Source: Gordonia hydrophobica NBRC 16057 | GTDB taxonomy: Bacteria > Actinomycetota > Actinomycetes > Mycobacteriales > Mycobacteriaceae | NCBI RefSeq assembly: GCF_001592365.1 | Contig: NZ_BCWU01000003.1 | Location: 1 to 64,000, forward strand | Length of the DNA stretch: 64,000 bases | Reading direction: 5' to 3' | In this document: positions 9,889-19,521 of the stretch, piece by piece | How the letters are laid out: each line of letters opens with the position of its first letter | Position numbering within the stretch: the first letter of the stretch is position 1 | Notes under the pieces: generated by a model | What the model was told of the DNA's origin: nothing | The model's input: only the letters and a program-made list of their open reading frames with translations | Database searches by the model: none | Translations under genes and position numbers: made by a program

Positions 9889-12800
9889 TGCTTCACAGTC
9901 TCCTCAGTCACACTGCCGCCAGAGGCGGCCTCCGCGTTAGTACGTAACGCGTGCAGTACTTCCTCCAGTGCCTCAGAACCGGCTTCCGCCAGTCCGGGCA
10001 CCATGCTCATCACCGTCATGGTGAGCAGCGAATCACGGTCACTGTCCGGCATCGCCGTCGCCAAGACATCCATCGTCGACGTCAAATCAGCGAAGGTGAG
10101 GACGGTCCCGTCGCGCTCAATCGCCGTCGCGATGGCATCTGTGTCAGTAGCCTCTGCCACCAAGTCGCCGAGATTACGGGGGGCGGTGGCCTCATCGCCG
10201 ACGGCGTCGACCGAAGCCTCGTCGACCACGATGTCGCCGATGATCACGTCGGGGTCGGCGGCGATCGTCTCCAGCACGCGGAGGTATCGGCGCACCATCG
10301 CCTCGGCTGTCTCCCGCTCGAACAGGTCCGTCGCATAGATGAGTTGTCCGCGCACAGCCCCGTCGGTCGACGGCGCCTTGGGATCACTCGGGAACAGCGT
10401 GAGTTGCACATCCACCTTCGCCGAGGTGAGTTGCTCCTCCTCCGCCTCGATCACCAGACCGGGCAGCGAAACATGCGGGAAGGTCAGGTTCTGGAACACG
10501 AACATGGCCTGGAACACCGCGTTGTGCGAGCGAGGAGTGGAGCCCGCGACCCTGGCGACGATGTCGTCGAAAGCCACGTCGGCGTTCGCCATCGCTTCGA
10601 GATCGTCTCGACGTACGCGATCGAGCACCATCCGGAACGACTCTCCCGGTTCTGTCCGTGTCCGCATCGCGAGAGTATTGACGAACATTCCGACGACCCC
10701 GTCCAGTTCACCGACATCTCGGCCTGCGTAGGGCGTGCCGATCACGATGTCGCGTTGGCCGGACAGCTTGGCGAGCAAGACCGCGAAGGCAGCGCGCGTG
10801 ATCATGAACGGCGACGCGCCGGAAGCGATCGCAGCAGTCTCCAAATCCGACATCACACCAGCGTCGATCTTGAAGTCGACGGCGTCGCCGACGAAGCTCG
10901 GGCTCTTCGGGCGTGTCTTATCTGCGGGCAGTTCCAGAACCGGCGGTGCGCCGGCCAGTCGTTCGGCCCAGAAGTCCAATTGTTGTTCGGCCCGGGTGCG
11001 ACCGTTGCCACCGACAGCGGCGAGTTGCTCAGCGCGCCATAGCGCGAAGTCCGCGTACTGAAGCGGCAGCGGGGCCCAATCCGGAGCAGTTCCCGCCGCG
11101 CGGGCTGCGTAGGCGGTCATCATGTCGATTGCCAGGGGTGCCATTGAGCTGCCGTCGCCGCTGATGTGATGGATCACCAGCACCAAGACGTGCGAATGAT
11201 CACCAGTCCTCAGGACGGCCGCGCGGATCGGAAGGTCGGTCTGCACGTCGAATCCGCGTGCGGTGACAGCCGCGACGGACTCGGCGAGCGACCCGGTCGC
11301 GTCGGAACGGATCAGTTCCAGTCGCTTGCCGGCCGCTACCGGGTCGATGATGTTCTGCAGGATCTCGTCACCGACCATCGGGTAGATGGTGCGCAATGCC
11401 TCGTGGCGACCCACGACGTCTGCGAAGGCGAGACGCAGAGCGTCGATATCCAGTGCACCGGTCATCTCCAGCGCCATTGCGATGTTGTACGCGGCTGATT
11501 CTGGGTCTCCACGGTTCAGCAACCACATGGTGCGCTGAGTGCCGGAGACGGGAACCATCTCGGTAGTGGTCCTCGGACGGAGTGGCGCGGACGGCGCCTC
11601 ATCCTCCGCGGCGCGGACCGCCTGCGCGAGCTCCGCGACAGTCGGCGCCACGAACAGATCCCGCACACCGGTATGACGGCCGGTCAACTTGCTGAGTTTG
11701 CCTGTCAACGCCGTCGCCGACAGCGAGTTACCGCCGAGGTCGAAGAAGTTGTCGTATCGTCCAACACGTTCCACCCCAAGGATCGAGGCGAAGAGTTCGG
11801 CGATCGACGCTTCGATGCCAGGTTCTGGCTCTTCATAGGCGATGTCAGACGTCAGGTCCACCTCGGGCAACGCAGAGCGGTCTACCTTACCGACGTTGTT
11901 GACGACAAAAGCTGCCACCGGCAACACGGTGTGCGGCACCATGTGCCCAGGCAACAGCCCCGCGACGTGAACGCGCACGTCGTCGCCGTTCGGAAGCCTC
12001 CCGTTGCTCGGCGTCACGTACGAGATCAGGACAGGGTCGCCCGCCGGCCCTGGCACACCGACGGTGAGGGCCGCCGCCACCCCGGGATGCGTTGCCAGGG
12101 CCGCATCGATCTCGCCCGGCTCGATCCGCATGCCACGAATCTTGAGCTGAAAATCAGTGCGGCCCAGGTACGTCAAGACACCATCGGGGCCGCGCGTCAC
12201 ACGGTCACCCGTGCGGTACATCCGGGCACCGGAGGCGAATGGGTCAGCGACGAACCGGGAGGTGGTCAGATCTGGGCGGCCGAGGTAGCCGAGCGCTATC
12301 TGGTCGCCGGCCAGGTACAGCTCACCGGGGACGTCGGCCGGAGTCGGGCGCAGAGAATCACCCAGAACGTACGCGTGGACTCCCGGTGCAGCGGTGCCGA
12401 TCGTAACCTCGTCGTCGGCGCTCAATGGCCCGGCAGAGGTCGCCCAGATCGTCGATTCGGTTGGGCCGTAGAGGTTGAAGAATCTCCGGCCCGCCGAGGC
12501 CCAACGCCGCATCAGTTCGGGCGGGCATGCTTCGCCGACGCTGGCGAGCGTCTGCAGAGTCGGCAAGCTCTCCGGCTCCAAGCTGATCATCGCCGACGGG
12601 GTCATGACGACATGGGTGACGAGGTGCGCGGCGATCAGATCGGCAAGATCGTCTCCGGCAAAGACGTCGGCCGGGCTGATCACCAACGCGCTGCCACTGC
12701 ACAGTGCCATCGTGATCTCGAAGACAGATGCGTCGAAGCTCAGCGCCGCCACCTGCAACACTCGGCTGCTCTGATCCAGACCAAGAATCGTCCGCTGGTT

Positions 12801-15800
12801 CACGGTCATGTTCGCCAGTCCGCGATGGCTGACTGCGGCAGCCTTCGGTTTACCGGTCGAGCCCGAGGTGTAGATCAGGTAGGCGAGGTCGTCGATCGCG
12901 ACGGAACGAACGAGCTCGTCCTTCCGGATCGGAGTCGTATCGATGCCGGCGTCAGAAGAATGATCGACCGTCAACCAATCCACTGTTCCCGGGGCCGCGT
13001 CCCGGAGACTCGCCACCGTCAGTCCGAGAGCGGCACCGCTGTCGGCGAGGATGTCGTCGCGACGCTCGTCCGGAAGTGCGGGGTCAATGCTGACGAACGC
13101 CGCGCCTGCTTTAGCGATCGCCACCATCGCGAGAGCCGCGTACCCGGATCGGCCGATACCGATGGCGACCAGGTCGCCTGCACCGATACCCCGAGCAATC
13201 AAGGTGCGGGCGATCGCGTTCGACGTCGCATCGAACTCCGCTCGCGTCCATTCTCCGTCTGGGTGCACGATCGGCCCGGGCGCCGCCTGCCCGTGACTGT
13301 CCCAGAGCTCGCCGAGCGGCATGGGCTCCGCAGCGGTGGGCCTCGGCTCTGCGAGTGCAGCGAGTTCGTTTTCCCCGAGTACATCGATGCGACCGATCGG
13401 AGCGTCGAGCCGGCCCGAAGCGATCTGATCGACGACGCGTAGCAGGTAACCGGCGACGGCCTGTACGAACGTCCGGTCGAACAGGTCCGTCGCGTACGAG
13501 AATTCGATTTCGTACGTGTCATCGGTATCGACCACGCTGACCGCGAGATCGTACTTCGCGGCAGGTACCCGCGCATCGACGAGTTCGAAGCTCTCGGCAC
13601 CGGAACGCAGTGCGCTGGTGGTATCGGAGAGCATCGTGAGGCTGACTTGGAACAGCGGAGTGTGCGCTGCCGAACGCGTCGGTGCAAGTTCGGCGACCAC
13701 ACGCTCGAACGGAACCACGGCGTGCGCCATCGCCCGTGCACGCGTCCGGTGTGAAGCGGTCAAGAAGTCGCCGACGGTCGTCTCCGGACGCACGTCGCTA
13801 CGCAGAACAACCGTGTCGACGAACATGCCGACCAGAGGGCTGAGTCGATCGTCATCTCGACCGCCGACAGCTGTGCCGATGGCGATGTCGGACGTCCCCG
13901 AGAGCTGGGCGAGCACCACTGCGAAGGCACTGTGGATCACCGAGAAGGGTGTGACGCCGACGTCTTTGGCACGCTCGGCCACACGGTGCACGAGAGCAGC
14001 ATCGGCGACGACGTCGACATAGCCTCCTCGACCGGAGGCGACGTGGGGGCGTGGCCGGCTTGTGGGCAACGCAATCAACTCTGGGAGCCCGTCGAGCTCT
14101 CGCCGCCAGAAGGACAGTCCGTCGATAAGCGCGTCGGAACCATCGAGGACACGACTCTGCCACATGGCGAAGTCGGCGTAGTCCAACTCCAGTGGAGTGA
14201 AGGTGGGAGATCCACCGGCGCTCCGAGCGCGATAGGCCGCCATCAAATCGGCGATCAACGGGATCAGCGAGAAGCCGTCCGCCGCGATGTGATGAACCAC
14301 AAGGACTAGGACCAATTCGTCGCCCGCACGGACGAGTCGGGTGCGCAGCGGAGTCTCACTGCCAAGGTCGAACCCGAGTGATGCGAAGCGTGTCACCGCA
14401 GTCGTGACGTCAGCGTCGCGGCGTTCGTTGAGATCGATCCCGCCGAGCGCGTCGTCAGTTGTGCGAATCACTTGGATCACACGGTCGTCGACCTGTGCAT
14501 AGGTGGTTCGCAGCGTCTCATGGCGTTCGATCACATCGGTCAGGGCGAGTCGCAACGCATCGAGATCGATGTCCACCGGCAGTCGGACAGCACCCGGCAT
14601 GTTGTAGGTTCCCGCTGCCGTGTCCATCTGATTGACAGTCCACAACCGCGACTGCGCGAGCGACGCCGGAATCTGCTCCGGTCGGAGTTCGACGTGCACG
14701 ATGGCGGGCACCGTGGCGCGATTGGATCCGGAGGAGATCGCGGCTGCGAGCTCAGCCAAATCCGCCGATTCGAAGACGTCTGTCAGCTGCACGTCGAGTC
14801 CGAGTCCGTCACGCGCGCGGGTCACGAGGCGGGCCGCCACCAGTGAGTCGCCGCCGATCGCGAACAGGTTGTCGCGCATGCCGACCCTCTCGGCGCCAAC
14901 CAGTTCAGCGACCAAACCGGCAAGTGCTCCCTCGAGTTCCGACTCGGGCGCCACATACTCAGCAGACTTCAGTGCAGGAATGGGAAGCTGTTTGCGATCG
15001 AGCTTGCCGGAGGCGTTCAACGGCAGCTCGTCCATCATGACGATCGTGGTCGGCACCATGTGCGAGGGCAGGCGCCGACGGCACCACGCGAGAAGCTCCG
15101 GCTCAGAGACTTCTCCGGCACCGGCGCGGACGTAGCCGACGAGGGTCGGGGTCTCGGCAATGTCTTCACGGACCATCGCGACTGCGATGTCAATGGCCGG
15201 GTGCGCCGCGAGGACGTTCTCCACTTCGCCGAGTTCTACCCGTTGACCGCGGATCTTGACTTGAAAGTCGGTTCGTCCGAGGTAGTCGAGTTCTCCATCG
15301 ACGGTCCAGCGAACGAGGTCGCCCGTGCGATACATGCGAGATCCGTTGGATCCGAACGGATCGGCGACGAAGCTGCCCGCCGTGAGTTCGGAGCGGCTGA
15401 CGTAGCACTGTGCCAACTGAACGCCCGCCAGGTACAGCTCACCGGGCGCTCCGGTCGGCTGAGGGTGCAGACGGTCGTCGAGGACATAGACCTGACTGTT
15501 GGGGACCGGCTTACCGATGGTGGGAGCCGTTTCGCCGTGTGTCACTCGATACTCGGTGATGTCTACCGCGGCCTCTGTCGGACCGTAGAGGTTGACCAGA
15601 TCCACCGTTCCGTCGACCAGCGCACTCGCCGCCAGCGGGCCTCCGAGAGCCTCACCCGAGGTGAATATCCGGTCCAGCGACTCAGCGAACAGGTTCTCAC
15701 CTGCCGGTCGTGAGACCCGCGACTCAATGAAGACGTCCAGCATCGACGGCACGAAGTGTGCCACTGTCACGCCGCTGTCACGCATTTCTCGGTGCAGGTA

Positions 15801-17834
15801 GTGAGGATCGCGGTGTCCATCCACACGCGCTATCACCGTGGTCGCCCCGATCGCCAGAGGCCAGAAGAGTTCCCAGACCGACACGTCGAACGTGATCGGC
15901 GTCTTGTAGAGGACTCTGTCGTCCTCGGTGAGCGGATAGTGCTCCTGCATCCACGCCAGGCGGTTGAGAATGGCGCGGTGCGAGACTGCGACTCCCTTCG
16001 GCGTTCCCGTGGACCCGGACGTGAAGATCACGTACGCAATCGAGTCCGCGGGCACGTCGGCCGTCCCGAAGATTCCGACGGGCGCGCCGGCGGCTGCCGC
16101 AATGAACGCTTCGTCGATCACACACGTCGCCTGCGCGGTGCTCGTCACCTGGTCGCGGCGATCTTGCGGGTCCGTCGGATTGACCGGAACATAGGCTGCG
16201 CCCGCCGTGATCGTCGCGTACACCGCCACCAGTTGATCCACGCCACGTGGGAGCGACACGATCACGCGATCCCCAGGATTCACGCCCGCCGCCGTGACAC
16301 GAGTGGCCAACGCTCGGCGGCGTTGGTCGAACTGGCGGTAGGTGACTTCGACATCGCCCTCGATGAGGGCAATCGCGTTAGGTGTCGCGGCGACGCGGGC
16401 CTCGAAAGCGTCGAGCAGATTGCCGTCCGCACCGTCGTACGAACATGCGGGGCCACGCTCGTGTTCTGCAATGGTGGTTCGGTCGAGCGCTGTCAGCAAG
16501 TCGACGTCGCTCAATCTCGTGTCGGGTTGAGCGATCACCCGCTGGACGAAGGTGAGGAAACGGTCGAGGTGGGTTTCGATCTCTTGGCGCGAGTAGAGAT
16601 GCTCGTTGCCATGCAGGTCGACGACGATCGGTGCGGTCGGACTGGACTGGTAGAAGTTGACGCGCAGGTCTTCGAGGATTCCGGAAGCCAGAATCTGGTA
16701 TTCGACGTCGGCGCCGACGATCTCTATCGGGCGGTCGAAGAAGACCATGTTCACGACAGGGCCGAACGACGCGGTGTTCGCATCTCGAAGTCCTGCGTCG
16801 ATCCGGATGTCCTCGAATCGGTATCGCTGATGCCGCAGCACACCCGTCATCTCGATCTGCGTCTGCGCCGTGAGCTCACGCAGCGTCAACTCAGCGGCAC
16901 CGGTCGCCCGTACCGGGAGCATGTTCGACACCATGCCACTGGCGCGCTTGATCTTGGCGGTGGCGCGTCCGGTCACGGGCACGCTGAGCACCACCTCATC
17001 GGTTCCCGTCATGCGTGACAGGTACGCGGAGAAACCCGCTGTCAACAGCACCGCGAGCGAGACGTTCAACTCTGCGGCAAGCGCGGACAGGCGGTCTTGC
17101 AAGGCATCATCGAGCGCGCGTCCGGCCATGATGTTGATCGGCGACAACGGCGCAGTGGCCGCATGCTGAGCAAGTGAAACACGCTCGGGGAGATCGGCGA
17201 CATGGGCTGCCCAGTACTCGCGGTCACGTTCGCGGCGGCTACTGGTGGCATATGTGGAATCGTCGCGAACCAATTCAGTGAGCGAGGCTCGCGGCTTCTC
17301 GACGAACGGTTCTCCGTTGACATCGGCGTTGTACTCGTCGACGCCTCGCAGCAAGGCGTTCAGTGCTGAGTACCCGTCCATGATCGCGTGGTGCCCTCGC
17401 ATGTACCAGAGATGGCGATCATCGGCGATACGGATCAACACCGCGCGCGCCAGACTCCCCGGTTCCAGTAAGTCCACTTTGCGCCGGTAATCGTCGTTCA
17501 TGAATGCGTGCGCGGCAGCAAGCGGATCTCGTTCGGCTCGGAGGTCAACAGACTCCAAGTGGAAGGGCAGCGCGTAGTCGACAGTCTGCATCGGCACGCC
17601 GTCCACATCGATGAACCGCGTGAAGGCCGCTTCCAACTCACGCGCCCCCTGGTCGTGGATACGAGTCAGGAGGTCGGTATCAAGAGGTCGTTCGCTGTCT
17701 ACGATGTCGAGATAGTGCGCGACGTTGACCGAATAGTTCGGAGACATGCTCTCCGCGAACCACATCCCCCGCTGTGCGGCGGTCAGCGGTAGGAACTCTC
17801 CGTTCACTAGCGACCCCGTTCCAGTCACGTTCAA
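9885..17834 (-). CDS. non-ribosomal peptide synthetase 1 (C-A-T-C-A-T-C)
   Basis: A 2649-residue synthetase, first of the pair. Domains in order: N-terminal C (about 15-450; HHAIMDG at His148), A (about 470-960), T (GGDSL, Ser997), C (HHIAADG, His1181), A (about 1520-2005), T (GGNSL, Ser2037), C (HHISGDG, His2222; about 2085-2515), and a tail of about 130 residues that looks like the beginning of an A domain but stops. The first A domain reads DVWHFSLVDK, the established serine code. The second reads DAFVAVLIWK, which I cannot assign. An initial C domain suggests acylation of the first residue or transfer from an upstream partner (inference). Because the protein ends in C and the next begins with A, module 3 is split across two proteins. 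The start lies 50 bases after the permease stop, so it is probably in the same transcript as the ABC genes. Confidence 0.95.
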   Translation of the reverse strand: MNVTGTGSLVNGEFLPLTAAQRGMWFAESMSPNYSVNVAHYLDIVDSERPLDTDLLTRIHDQGARELEAAFTRFIDVDGVPMQTVDYALPFHLESVDLRAERDPLAAAHAFMNDDYRRKVDLLEPGSLARAVLIRIADDRHLWYMRGHHAIMDGYSALNALLRGVDEYNADVNGEPFVEKPRASLTELVRDDSTYATSSRRERDREYWAAHVADLPERVSLAQHAATAPLSPINIMAGRALDDALQDRLSALAAELNVSLAVLLTAGFSAYLSRMTGTDEVVLSVPVTGRATAKIKRASGMVSNMLPVRATGAAELTLRELTAQTQIEMTGVLRHQRYRFEDIRIDAGLRDANTASFGPVVNMVFFDRPIEIVGADVEYQILASGILEDLRVNFYQSSPTAPIVVDLHGNEHLYSRQEIETHLDRFLTFVQRVIAQPDTRLSDVDLLTALDRTTIAEHERGPACSYDGADGNLLDAFEARVAATPNAIALIEGDVEVTYRQFDQRRRALATRVTAAGVNPGDRVIVSLPRGVDQLVAVYATITAGAAYVPVNPTDPQDRRDQVTSTAQATCVIDEAFIAAAAGAPVGIFGTADVPADSIAYVIFTSGSTGTPKGVAVSHRAILNRLAWMQEHYPLTEDDRVLYKTPITFDVSVWELFWPLAIGATTVIARVDGHRDPHYLHREMRDSGVTVAHFVPSMLDVFIESRVSRPAGENLFAESLDRIFTSGEALGGPLAASALVDGTVDLVNLYGPTEAAVDITEYRVTHGETAPTIGKPVPNSQVYVLDDRLHPQPTGAPGELYLAGVQLAQCYVSRSELTAGSFVADPFGSNGSRMYRTGDLVRWTVDGELDYLGRTDFQVKIRGQRVELGEVENVLAAHPAIDIAVAMVREDIAETPTLVGYVRAGAGEVSEPELLAWCRRRLPSHMVPTTIVMMDELPLNASGKLDRKQLPIPALKSAEYVAPESELEGALAGLVAELVGAERVGMRDNLFAIGGDSLVAARLVTRARDGLGLDVQLTDVFESADLAELAAAISSGSNRATVPAIVHVELRPEQIPASLAQSRLWTVNQMDTAAGTYNMPGAVRLPVDIDLDALRLALTDVIERHETLRTTYAQVDDRVIQVIRTTDDALGGIDLNERRDADVTTAVTRFASLGFDLGSETPLRTRLVRAGDELVLVLVVHHIAADGFSLIPLIADLMAAYRARSAGGSPTFTPLELDYADFAMWQSRVLDGSDALIDGLSFWRRELDGLPELIALPTSRPRPHVASGRGGYVDVVADAALVHRVAERAKDVGVTPFSVIHSAFAVVLAQLSGTSDIAIGTAVGGRDDDRLSPLVGMFVDTVVLRSDVRPETTVGDFLTASHRTRARAMAHAVVPFERVVAELAPTRSAAHTPLFQVSLTMLSDTTSALRSGAESFELVDARVPAAKYDLAVSVVDTDDTYEIEFSYATDLFDRTFVQAVAGYLLRVVDQIASGRLDAPIGRIDVLGENELAALAEPRPTAAEPMPLGELWDSHGQAAPGPIVHPDGEWTRAEFDATSNAIARTLIARGIGAGDLVAIGIGRSGYAALAMVAIAKAGAAFVSIDPALPDERRDDILADSGAALGLTVASLRDAAPGTVDWLTVDHSSDAGIDTTPIRKDELVRSVAIDDLAYLIYTSGSTGKPKAAAVSHRGLANMTVNQRTILGLDQSSRVLQVAALSFDASVFEITMALCSGSALVISPADVFAGDDLADLIAAHLVTHVVMTPSAMISLEPESLPTLQTLASVGEACPPELMRRWASAGRRFFNLYGPTESTIWATSAGPLSADDEVTIGTAAPGVHAYVLGDSLRPTPADVPGELYLAGDQIALGYLGRPDLTTSRFVADPFASGARMYRTGDRVTRGPDGVLTYLGRTDFQLKIRGMRIEPGEIDAALATHPGVAAALTVGVPGPAGDPVLISYVTPSNGRLPNGDDVRVHVAGLLPGHMVPHTVLPVAAFVVNNVGKVDRSALPEVDLTSDIAYEEPEPGIEASIAELFASILGVERVGRYDNFFDLGGNSLSATALTGKLSKLTGRHTGVRDLFVAPTVAELAQAVRAAEDEAPSAPLRPRTTTEMVPVSGTQRTMWLLNRGDPESAAYNIAMALEMTGALDIDALRLAFADVVGRHEALRTIYPMVGDEILQNIIDPVAAGKRLELIRSDATGSLAESVAAVTARGFDVQTDLPIRAAVLRTGDHSHVLVLVIHHISGDGSSMAPLAIDMMTAYAARAAGTAPDWAPLPLQYADFALWRAEQLAAVGGNGRTRAEQQLDFWAERLAGAPPVLELPADKTRPKSPSFVGDAVDFKIDAGVMSDLETAAIASGASPFMITRAAFAVLLAKLSGQRDIVIGTPYAGRDVGELDGVVGMFVNTLAMRTRTEPGESFRMVLDRVRRDDLEAMANADVAFDDIVARVAGSTPRSHNAVFQAMFVFQNLTFPHVSLPGLVIEAEEEQLTSAKVDVQLTLFPSDPKAPSTDGAVRGQLIYATDLFERETAEAMVRRYLRVLETIAADPDVIIGDIVVDEASVDAVGDEATAPRNLGDLVAEATDTDAIATAIERDGTVLTFADLTSTMDVLATAMPDSDRDSLLTMTVMSMVPGLAEAGSEALEEVLHALRTNAEAASGGSVTEETVKQ

Positions 17835-17884
17835 TCACCCTTCACCTGTGCGCGTCTGCACTGCCATCGATCGCGTACCCATCA

Positions 17885-18709
17885 TCACCGATTGGTCGCA
17901 GCCCGACGATATCCCCGCAACGCCGGATAGACGCTGACACCGGCGAACAACAGCGTCCAAATCGCCACCTTGATCAAGTTCGTCGCCATGGGCCCGCCAA
18001 GGGCGAAGGACCGCATCACCTCGATCGCCGGCGACATCGGCTGGTTCGCGACGATCGGCTGCAACCACCCCGGATACCCGTCGACCGGGGAAAACCCTGA
18101 GTTGAAGAACATCATGACGCTCATCAGCAATCCGAGATACTGCACCAGTGGTGCACCCGTCGACGAGTTGACCGCGAGCGCGAGGACGAATACCGCGTAT
18201 GCGCCGCCGAAGACGATTGGAACCGCGATCAGTCCGAGCGCACCTAACGGCCCCTGCTCAAATCTGAAGCCCATCGCATACCCGATCGACAGCAAGACGA
18301 TCGTCACGACGAATATTCGCACGAGTTCTGCGGCAACCCGGGACGTCAGGTCGGCCGCGCGGTTGATCGGGAGCACGTACAGTCGGGCGAGAAGCCCCGT
18401 CGACTGTTCCTTGTTGAGCCGTACAGCCGACACCATGGAACCGCCCATCGCACCCACGATGATCATCAGCGGCACTGTGCCGTAAAGACTGTTCTCGCCG
18501 GTGCTGCTGCCGACCGCGTCGCCCAGTACGACTTTGATCAAAACCAGTGAGATTGCGGGAATGATCAGTGACTGGAGGACTGTCACAACGTCGCGGACGT
18601 AGACGAGCAGTTGCCGCCACGTCAGGACCCGGGTCGCACCGAACCACGCGGTCAGCGAACGCTCGTTGGAATCACGCAGTCCTGGCTGCGCCATCGCTGT
18701 CGCCGTCAT
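17885..18709 (-). CDS. ABC-2 type transport permease (DrrB/DrrC-like), second subunit
   Basis: Predicted integral membrane permease of about 274 residues. The N-terminal part contains TWRQLLVYVRDVVTVLQSLIIPAISLVLIKVV, which is written here only as residue classes: an amphipathic stretch followed by the first helix; further hydrophobic segments lie around IIVGAMGGSMVSAV, IFVVTIVLLSIGYAMG and VFVLALAVNSS. This is the ABC-2 family pattern of lipid, lipopeptide or drug exporters. I chose the ATG at 18709 because it overlaps the stop of the preceding permease (ATGA) and begins MTATAMAQPG; the frame stays open further upstream but would run into that gene. It should pair with the neighbouring permease and ATPase to export the peptide made by the synthetases; substrate assignment is by context only. 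Confidence 0.85.
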   Translation of the reverse strand: MTATAMAQPGLRDSNERSLTAWFGATRVLTWRQLLVYVRDVVTVLQSLIIPAISLVLIKVVLGDAVGSSTGENSLYGTVPLMIIVGAMGGSMVSAVRLNKEQSTGLLARLYVLPINRAADLTSRVAAELVRIFVVTIVLLSIGYAMGFRFEQGPLGALGLIAVPIVFGGAYAVFVLALAVNSSTGAPLVQYLGLLMSVMMFFNSGFSPVDGYPGWLQPIVANQPMSPAIEVMRSFALGGPMATNLIKVAIWTLLFAGVSVYPALRGYRRAATNR

Positions 18710-19521
18710 ACGCGGACTCTCCTCGCACCGATGACAAGGAGCACGCCCGCGACAGCGGCGAGGCCGACGCACCACCACACGGTCGGCTGAATGACGTCCC
18801 AGGTAACACGTCCTGGCGAATCAGCCGCGCGCATAGCCTCGACGAACTGCGAGATCGGCTGGTTTCTCGCGAATCCTCGGATCCACTCCGGGAATCGCTC
18901 TTCAGGCACGAATCCCGTCGACACCATGCCGAGGATCATCGTAGGCAGTCCGAGCATCTGGCTGGTCGCTTGCGGGCTGCCTGCCACCAGTCCGATACCG
19001 TCCGACATCAACGCCAGCAACAGCCCGATTCCCAGCGCGATCGCGAACAGCAGAACTGTTCCGGACGCTCCACCGTTCGGCCGCCAACCGATGATCAACA
19101 CTGCCACTGCTCCGCAGATCAACGAGACGACAAGCAGCGCCACATTTGTCGCCAAGCGTGCAAAGAAGGGCACGACTCCAGACATTGGCAACACACGGAA
19201 CCGCGAGTTGATTCCGCCGCTGACATCGAATGCAGACCTCATTGCTGCGGAAGTGGCTGCGAAACTCACGGCCTGCAGGATGATGATCGGCATCAAGAAC
19301 TGCCCGTAGTCCATGCCCGGCATCGAGTCCATGATCTTCCGCAAGGGAAGGAAGAAGCAGAGCGCCAGAAAAGCCGGCGAGATGAAGGCGAAGAGGAACT
19401 CGCCATTCCGCAGAACCTTCAACAGTCCGCGCGCAGTCAGGGTCCACCATTGTCGGAATGTCCGGAGCCATGGCGACGCGATGTCATCGATGGCTTCCGG
19501 ACCGTGGTCGATCAACGTCAC
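18706..19521 (-). CDS. ABC-2 type transport permease (DrrB-like), first subunit
   Basis: 271-residue membrane protein with the ABC-2 layout: a cytoplasmic N-terminus (TFRQWWTLTARGLLKVLRN), a first hydrophobic helix (FAFISPAFLALCFFLPL), and later segments including ALLVVSLICGAVAVLIIGW and a C-terminal helix before ARRVRV. It starts with GTG in a GTGA overlap with the ATPase stop and ends in an ATGA overlap with the next permease, so the three transport genes are translationally coupled. DrrABC-like systems sit next to non-ribosomal peptide or polyketide loci in mycobacteria and relatives and move lipidic products outward. The two permeases here are distinct in sequence, suggesting a heterodimer (inference). 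Confidence 0.85.
   Translation of the reverse strand: MTLIDHGPEAIDDIASPWLRTFRQWWTLTARGLLKVLRNGEFLFAFISPAFLALCFFLPLRKIMDSMPGMDYGQFLMPIIILQAVSFAATSAAMRSAFDVSGGINSRFRVLPMSGVVPFFARLATNVALLVVSLICGAVAVLIIGWRPNGGASGTVLLFAIALGIGLLLALMSDGIGLVAGSPQATSQMLGLPTMILGMVSTGFVPEERFPEWIRGFARNQPISQFVEAMRAADSPGRVTWDVIQPTVWWCVGLAAVAGVLLVIGARRVRV

Noticed and set aside
8137-10338. Long plus-strand frame of 733 codons across the NRPS gene junction
   Set aside because: Antisense shadow of both synthetases; it crosses the true ATGA junction and encodes no known motif.
11673-13442. 589-codon plus-strand frame
   Set aside because: Antisense of NRPS 1 second A domain; no independent evidence.
14280-14300. C domains of the synthetases considered as epimerisation domains
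   Set aside because: All HHxxxDG motifs are followed by C-A order and none is followed directly by a second C domain; no epimerisation motifs were seen.
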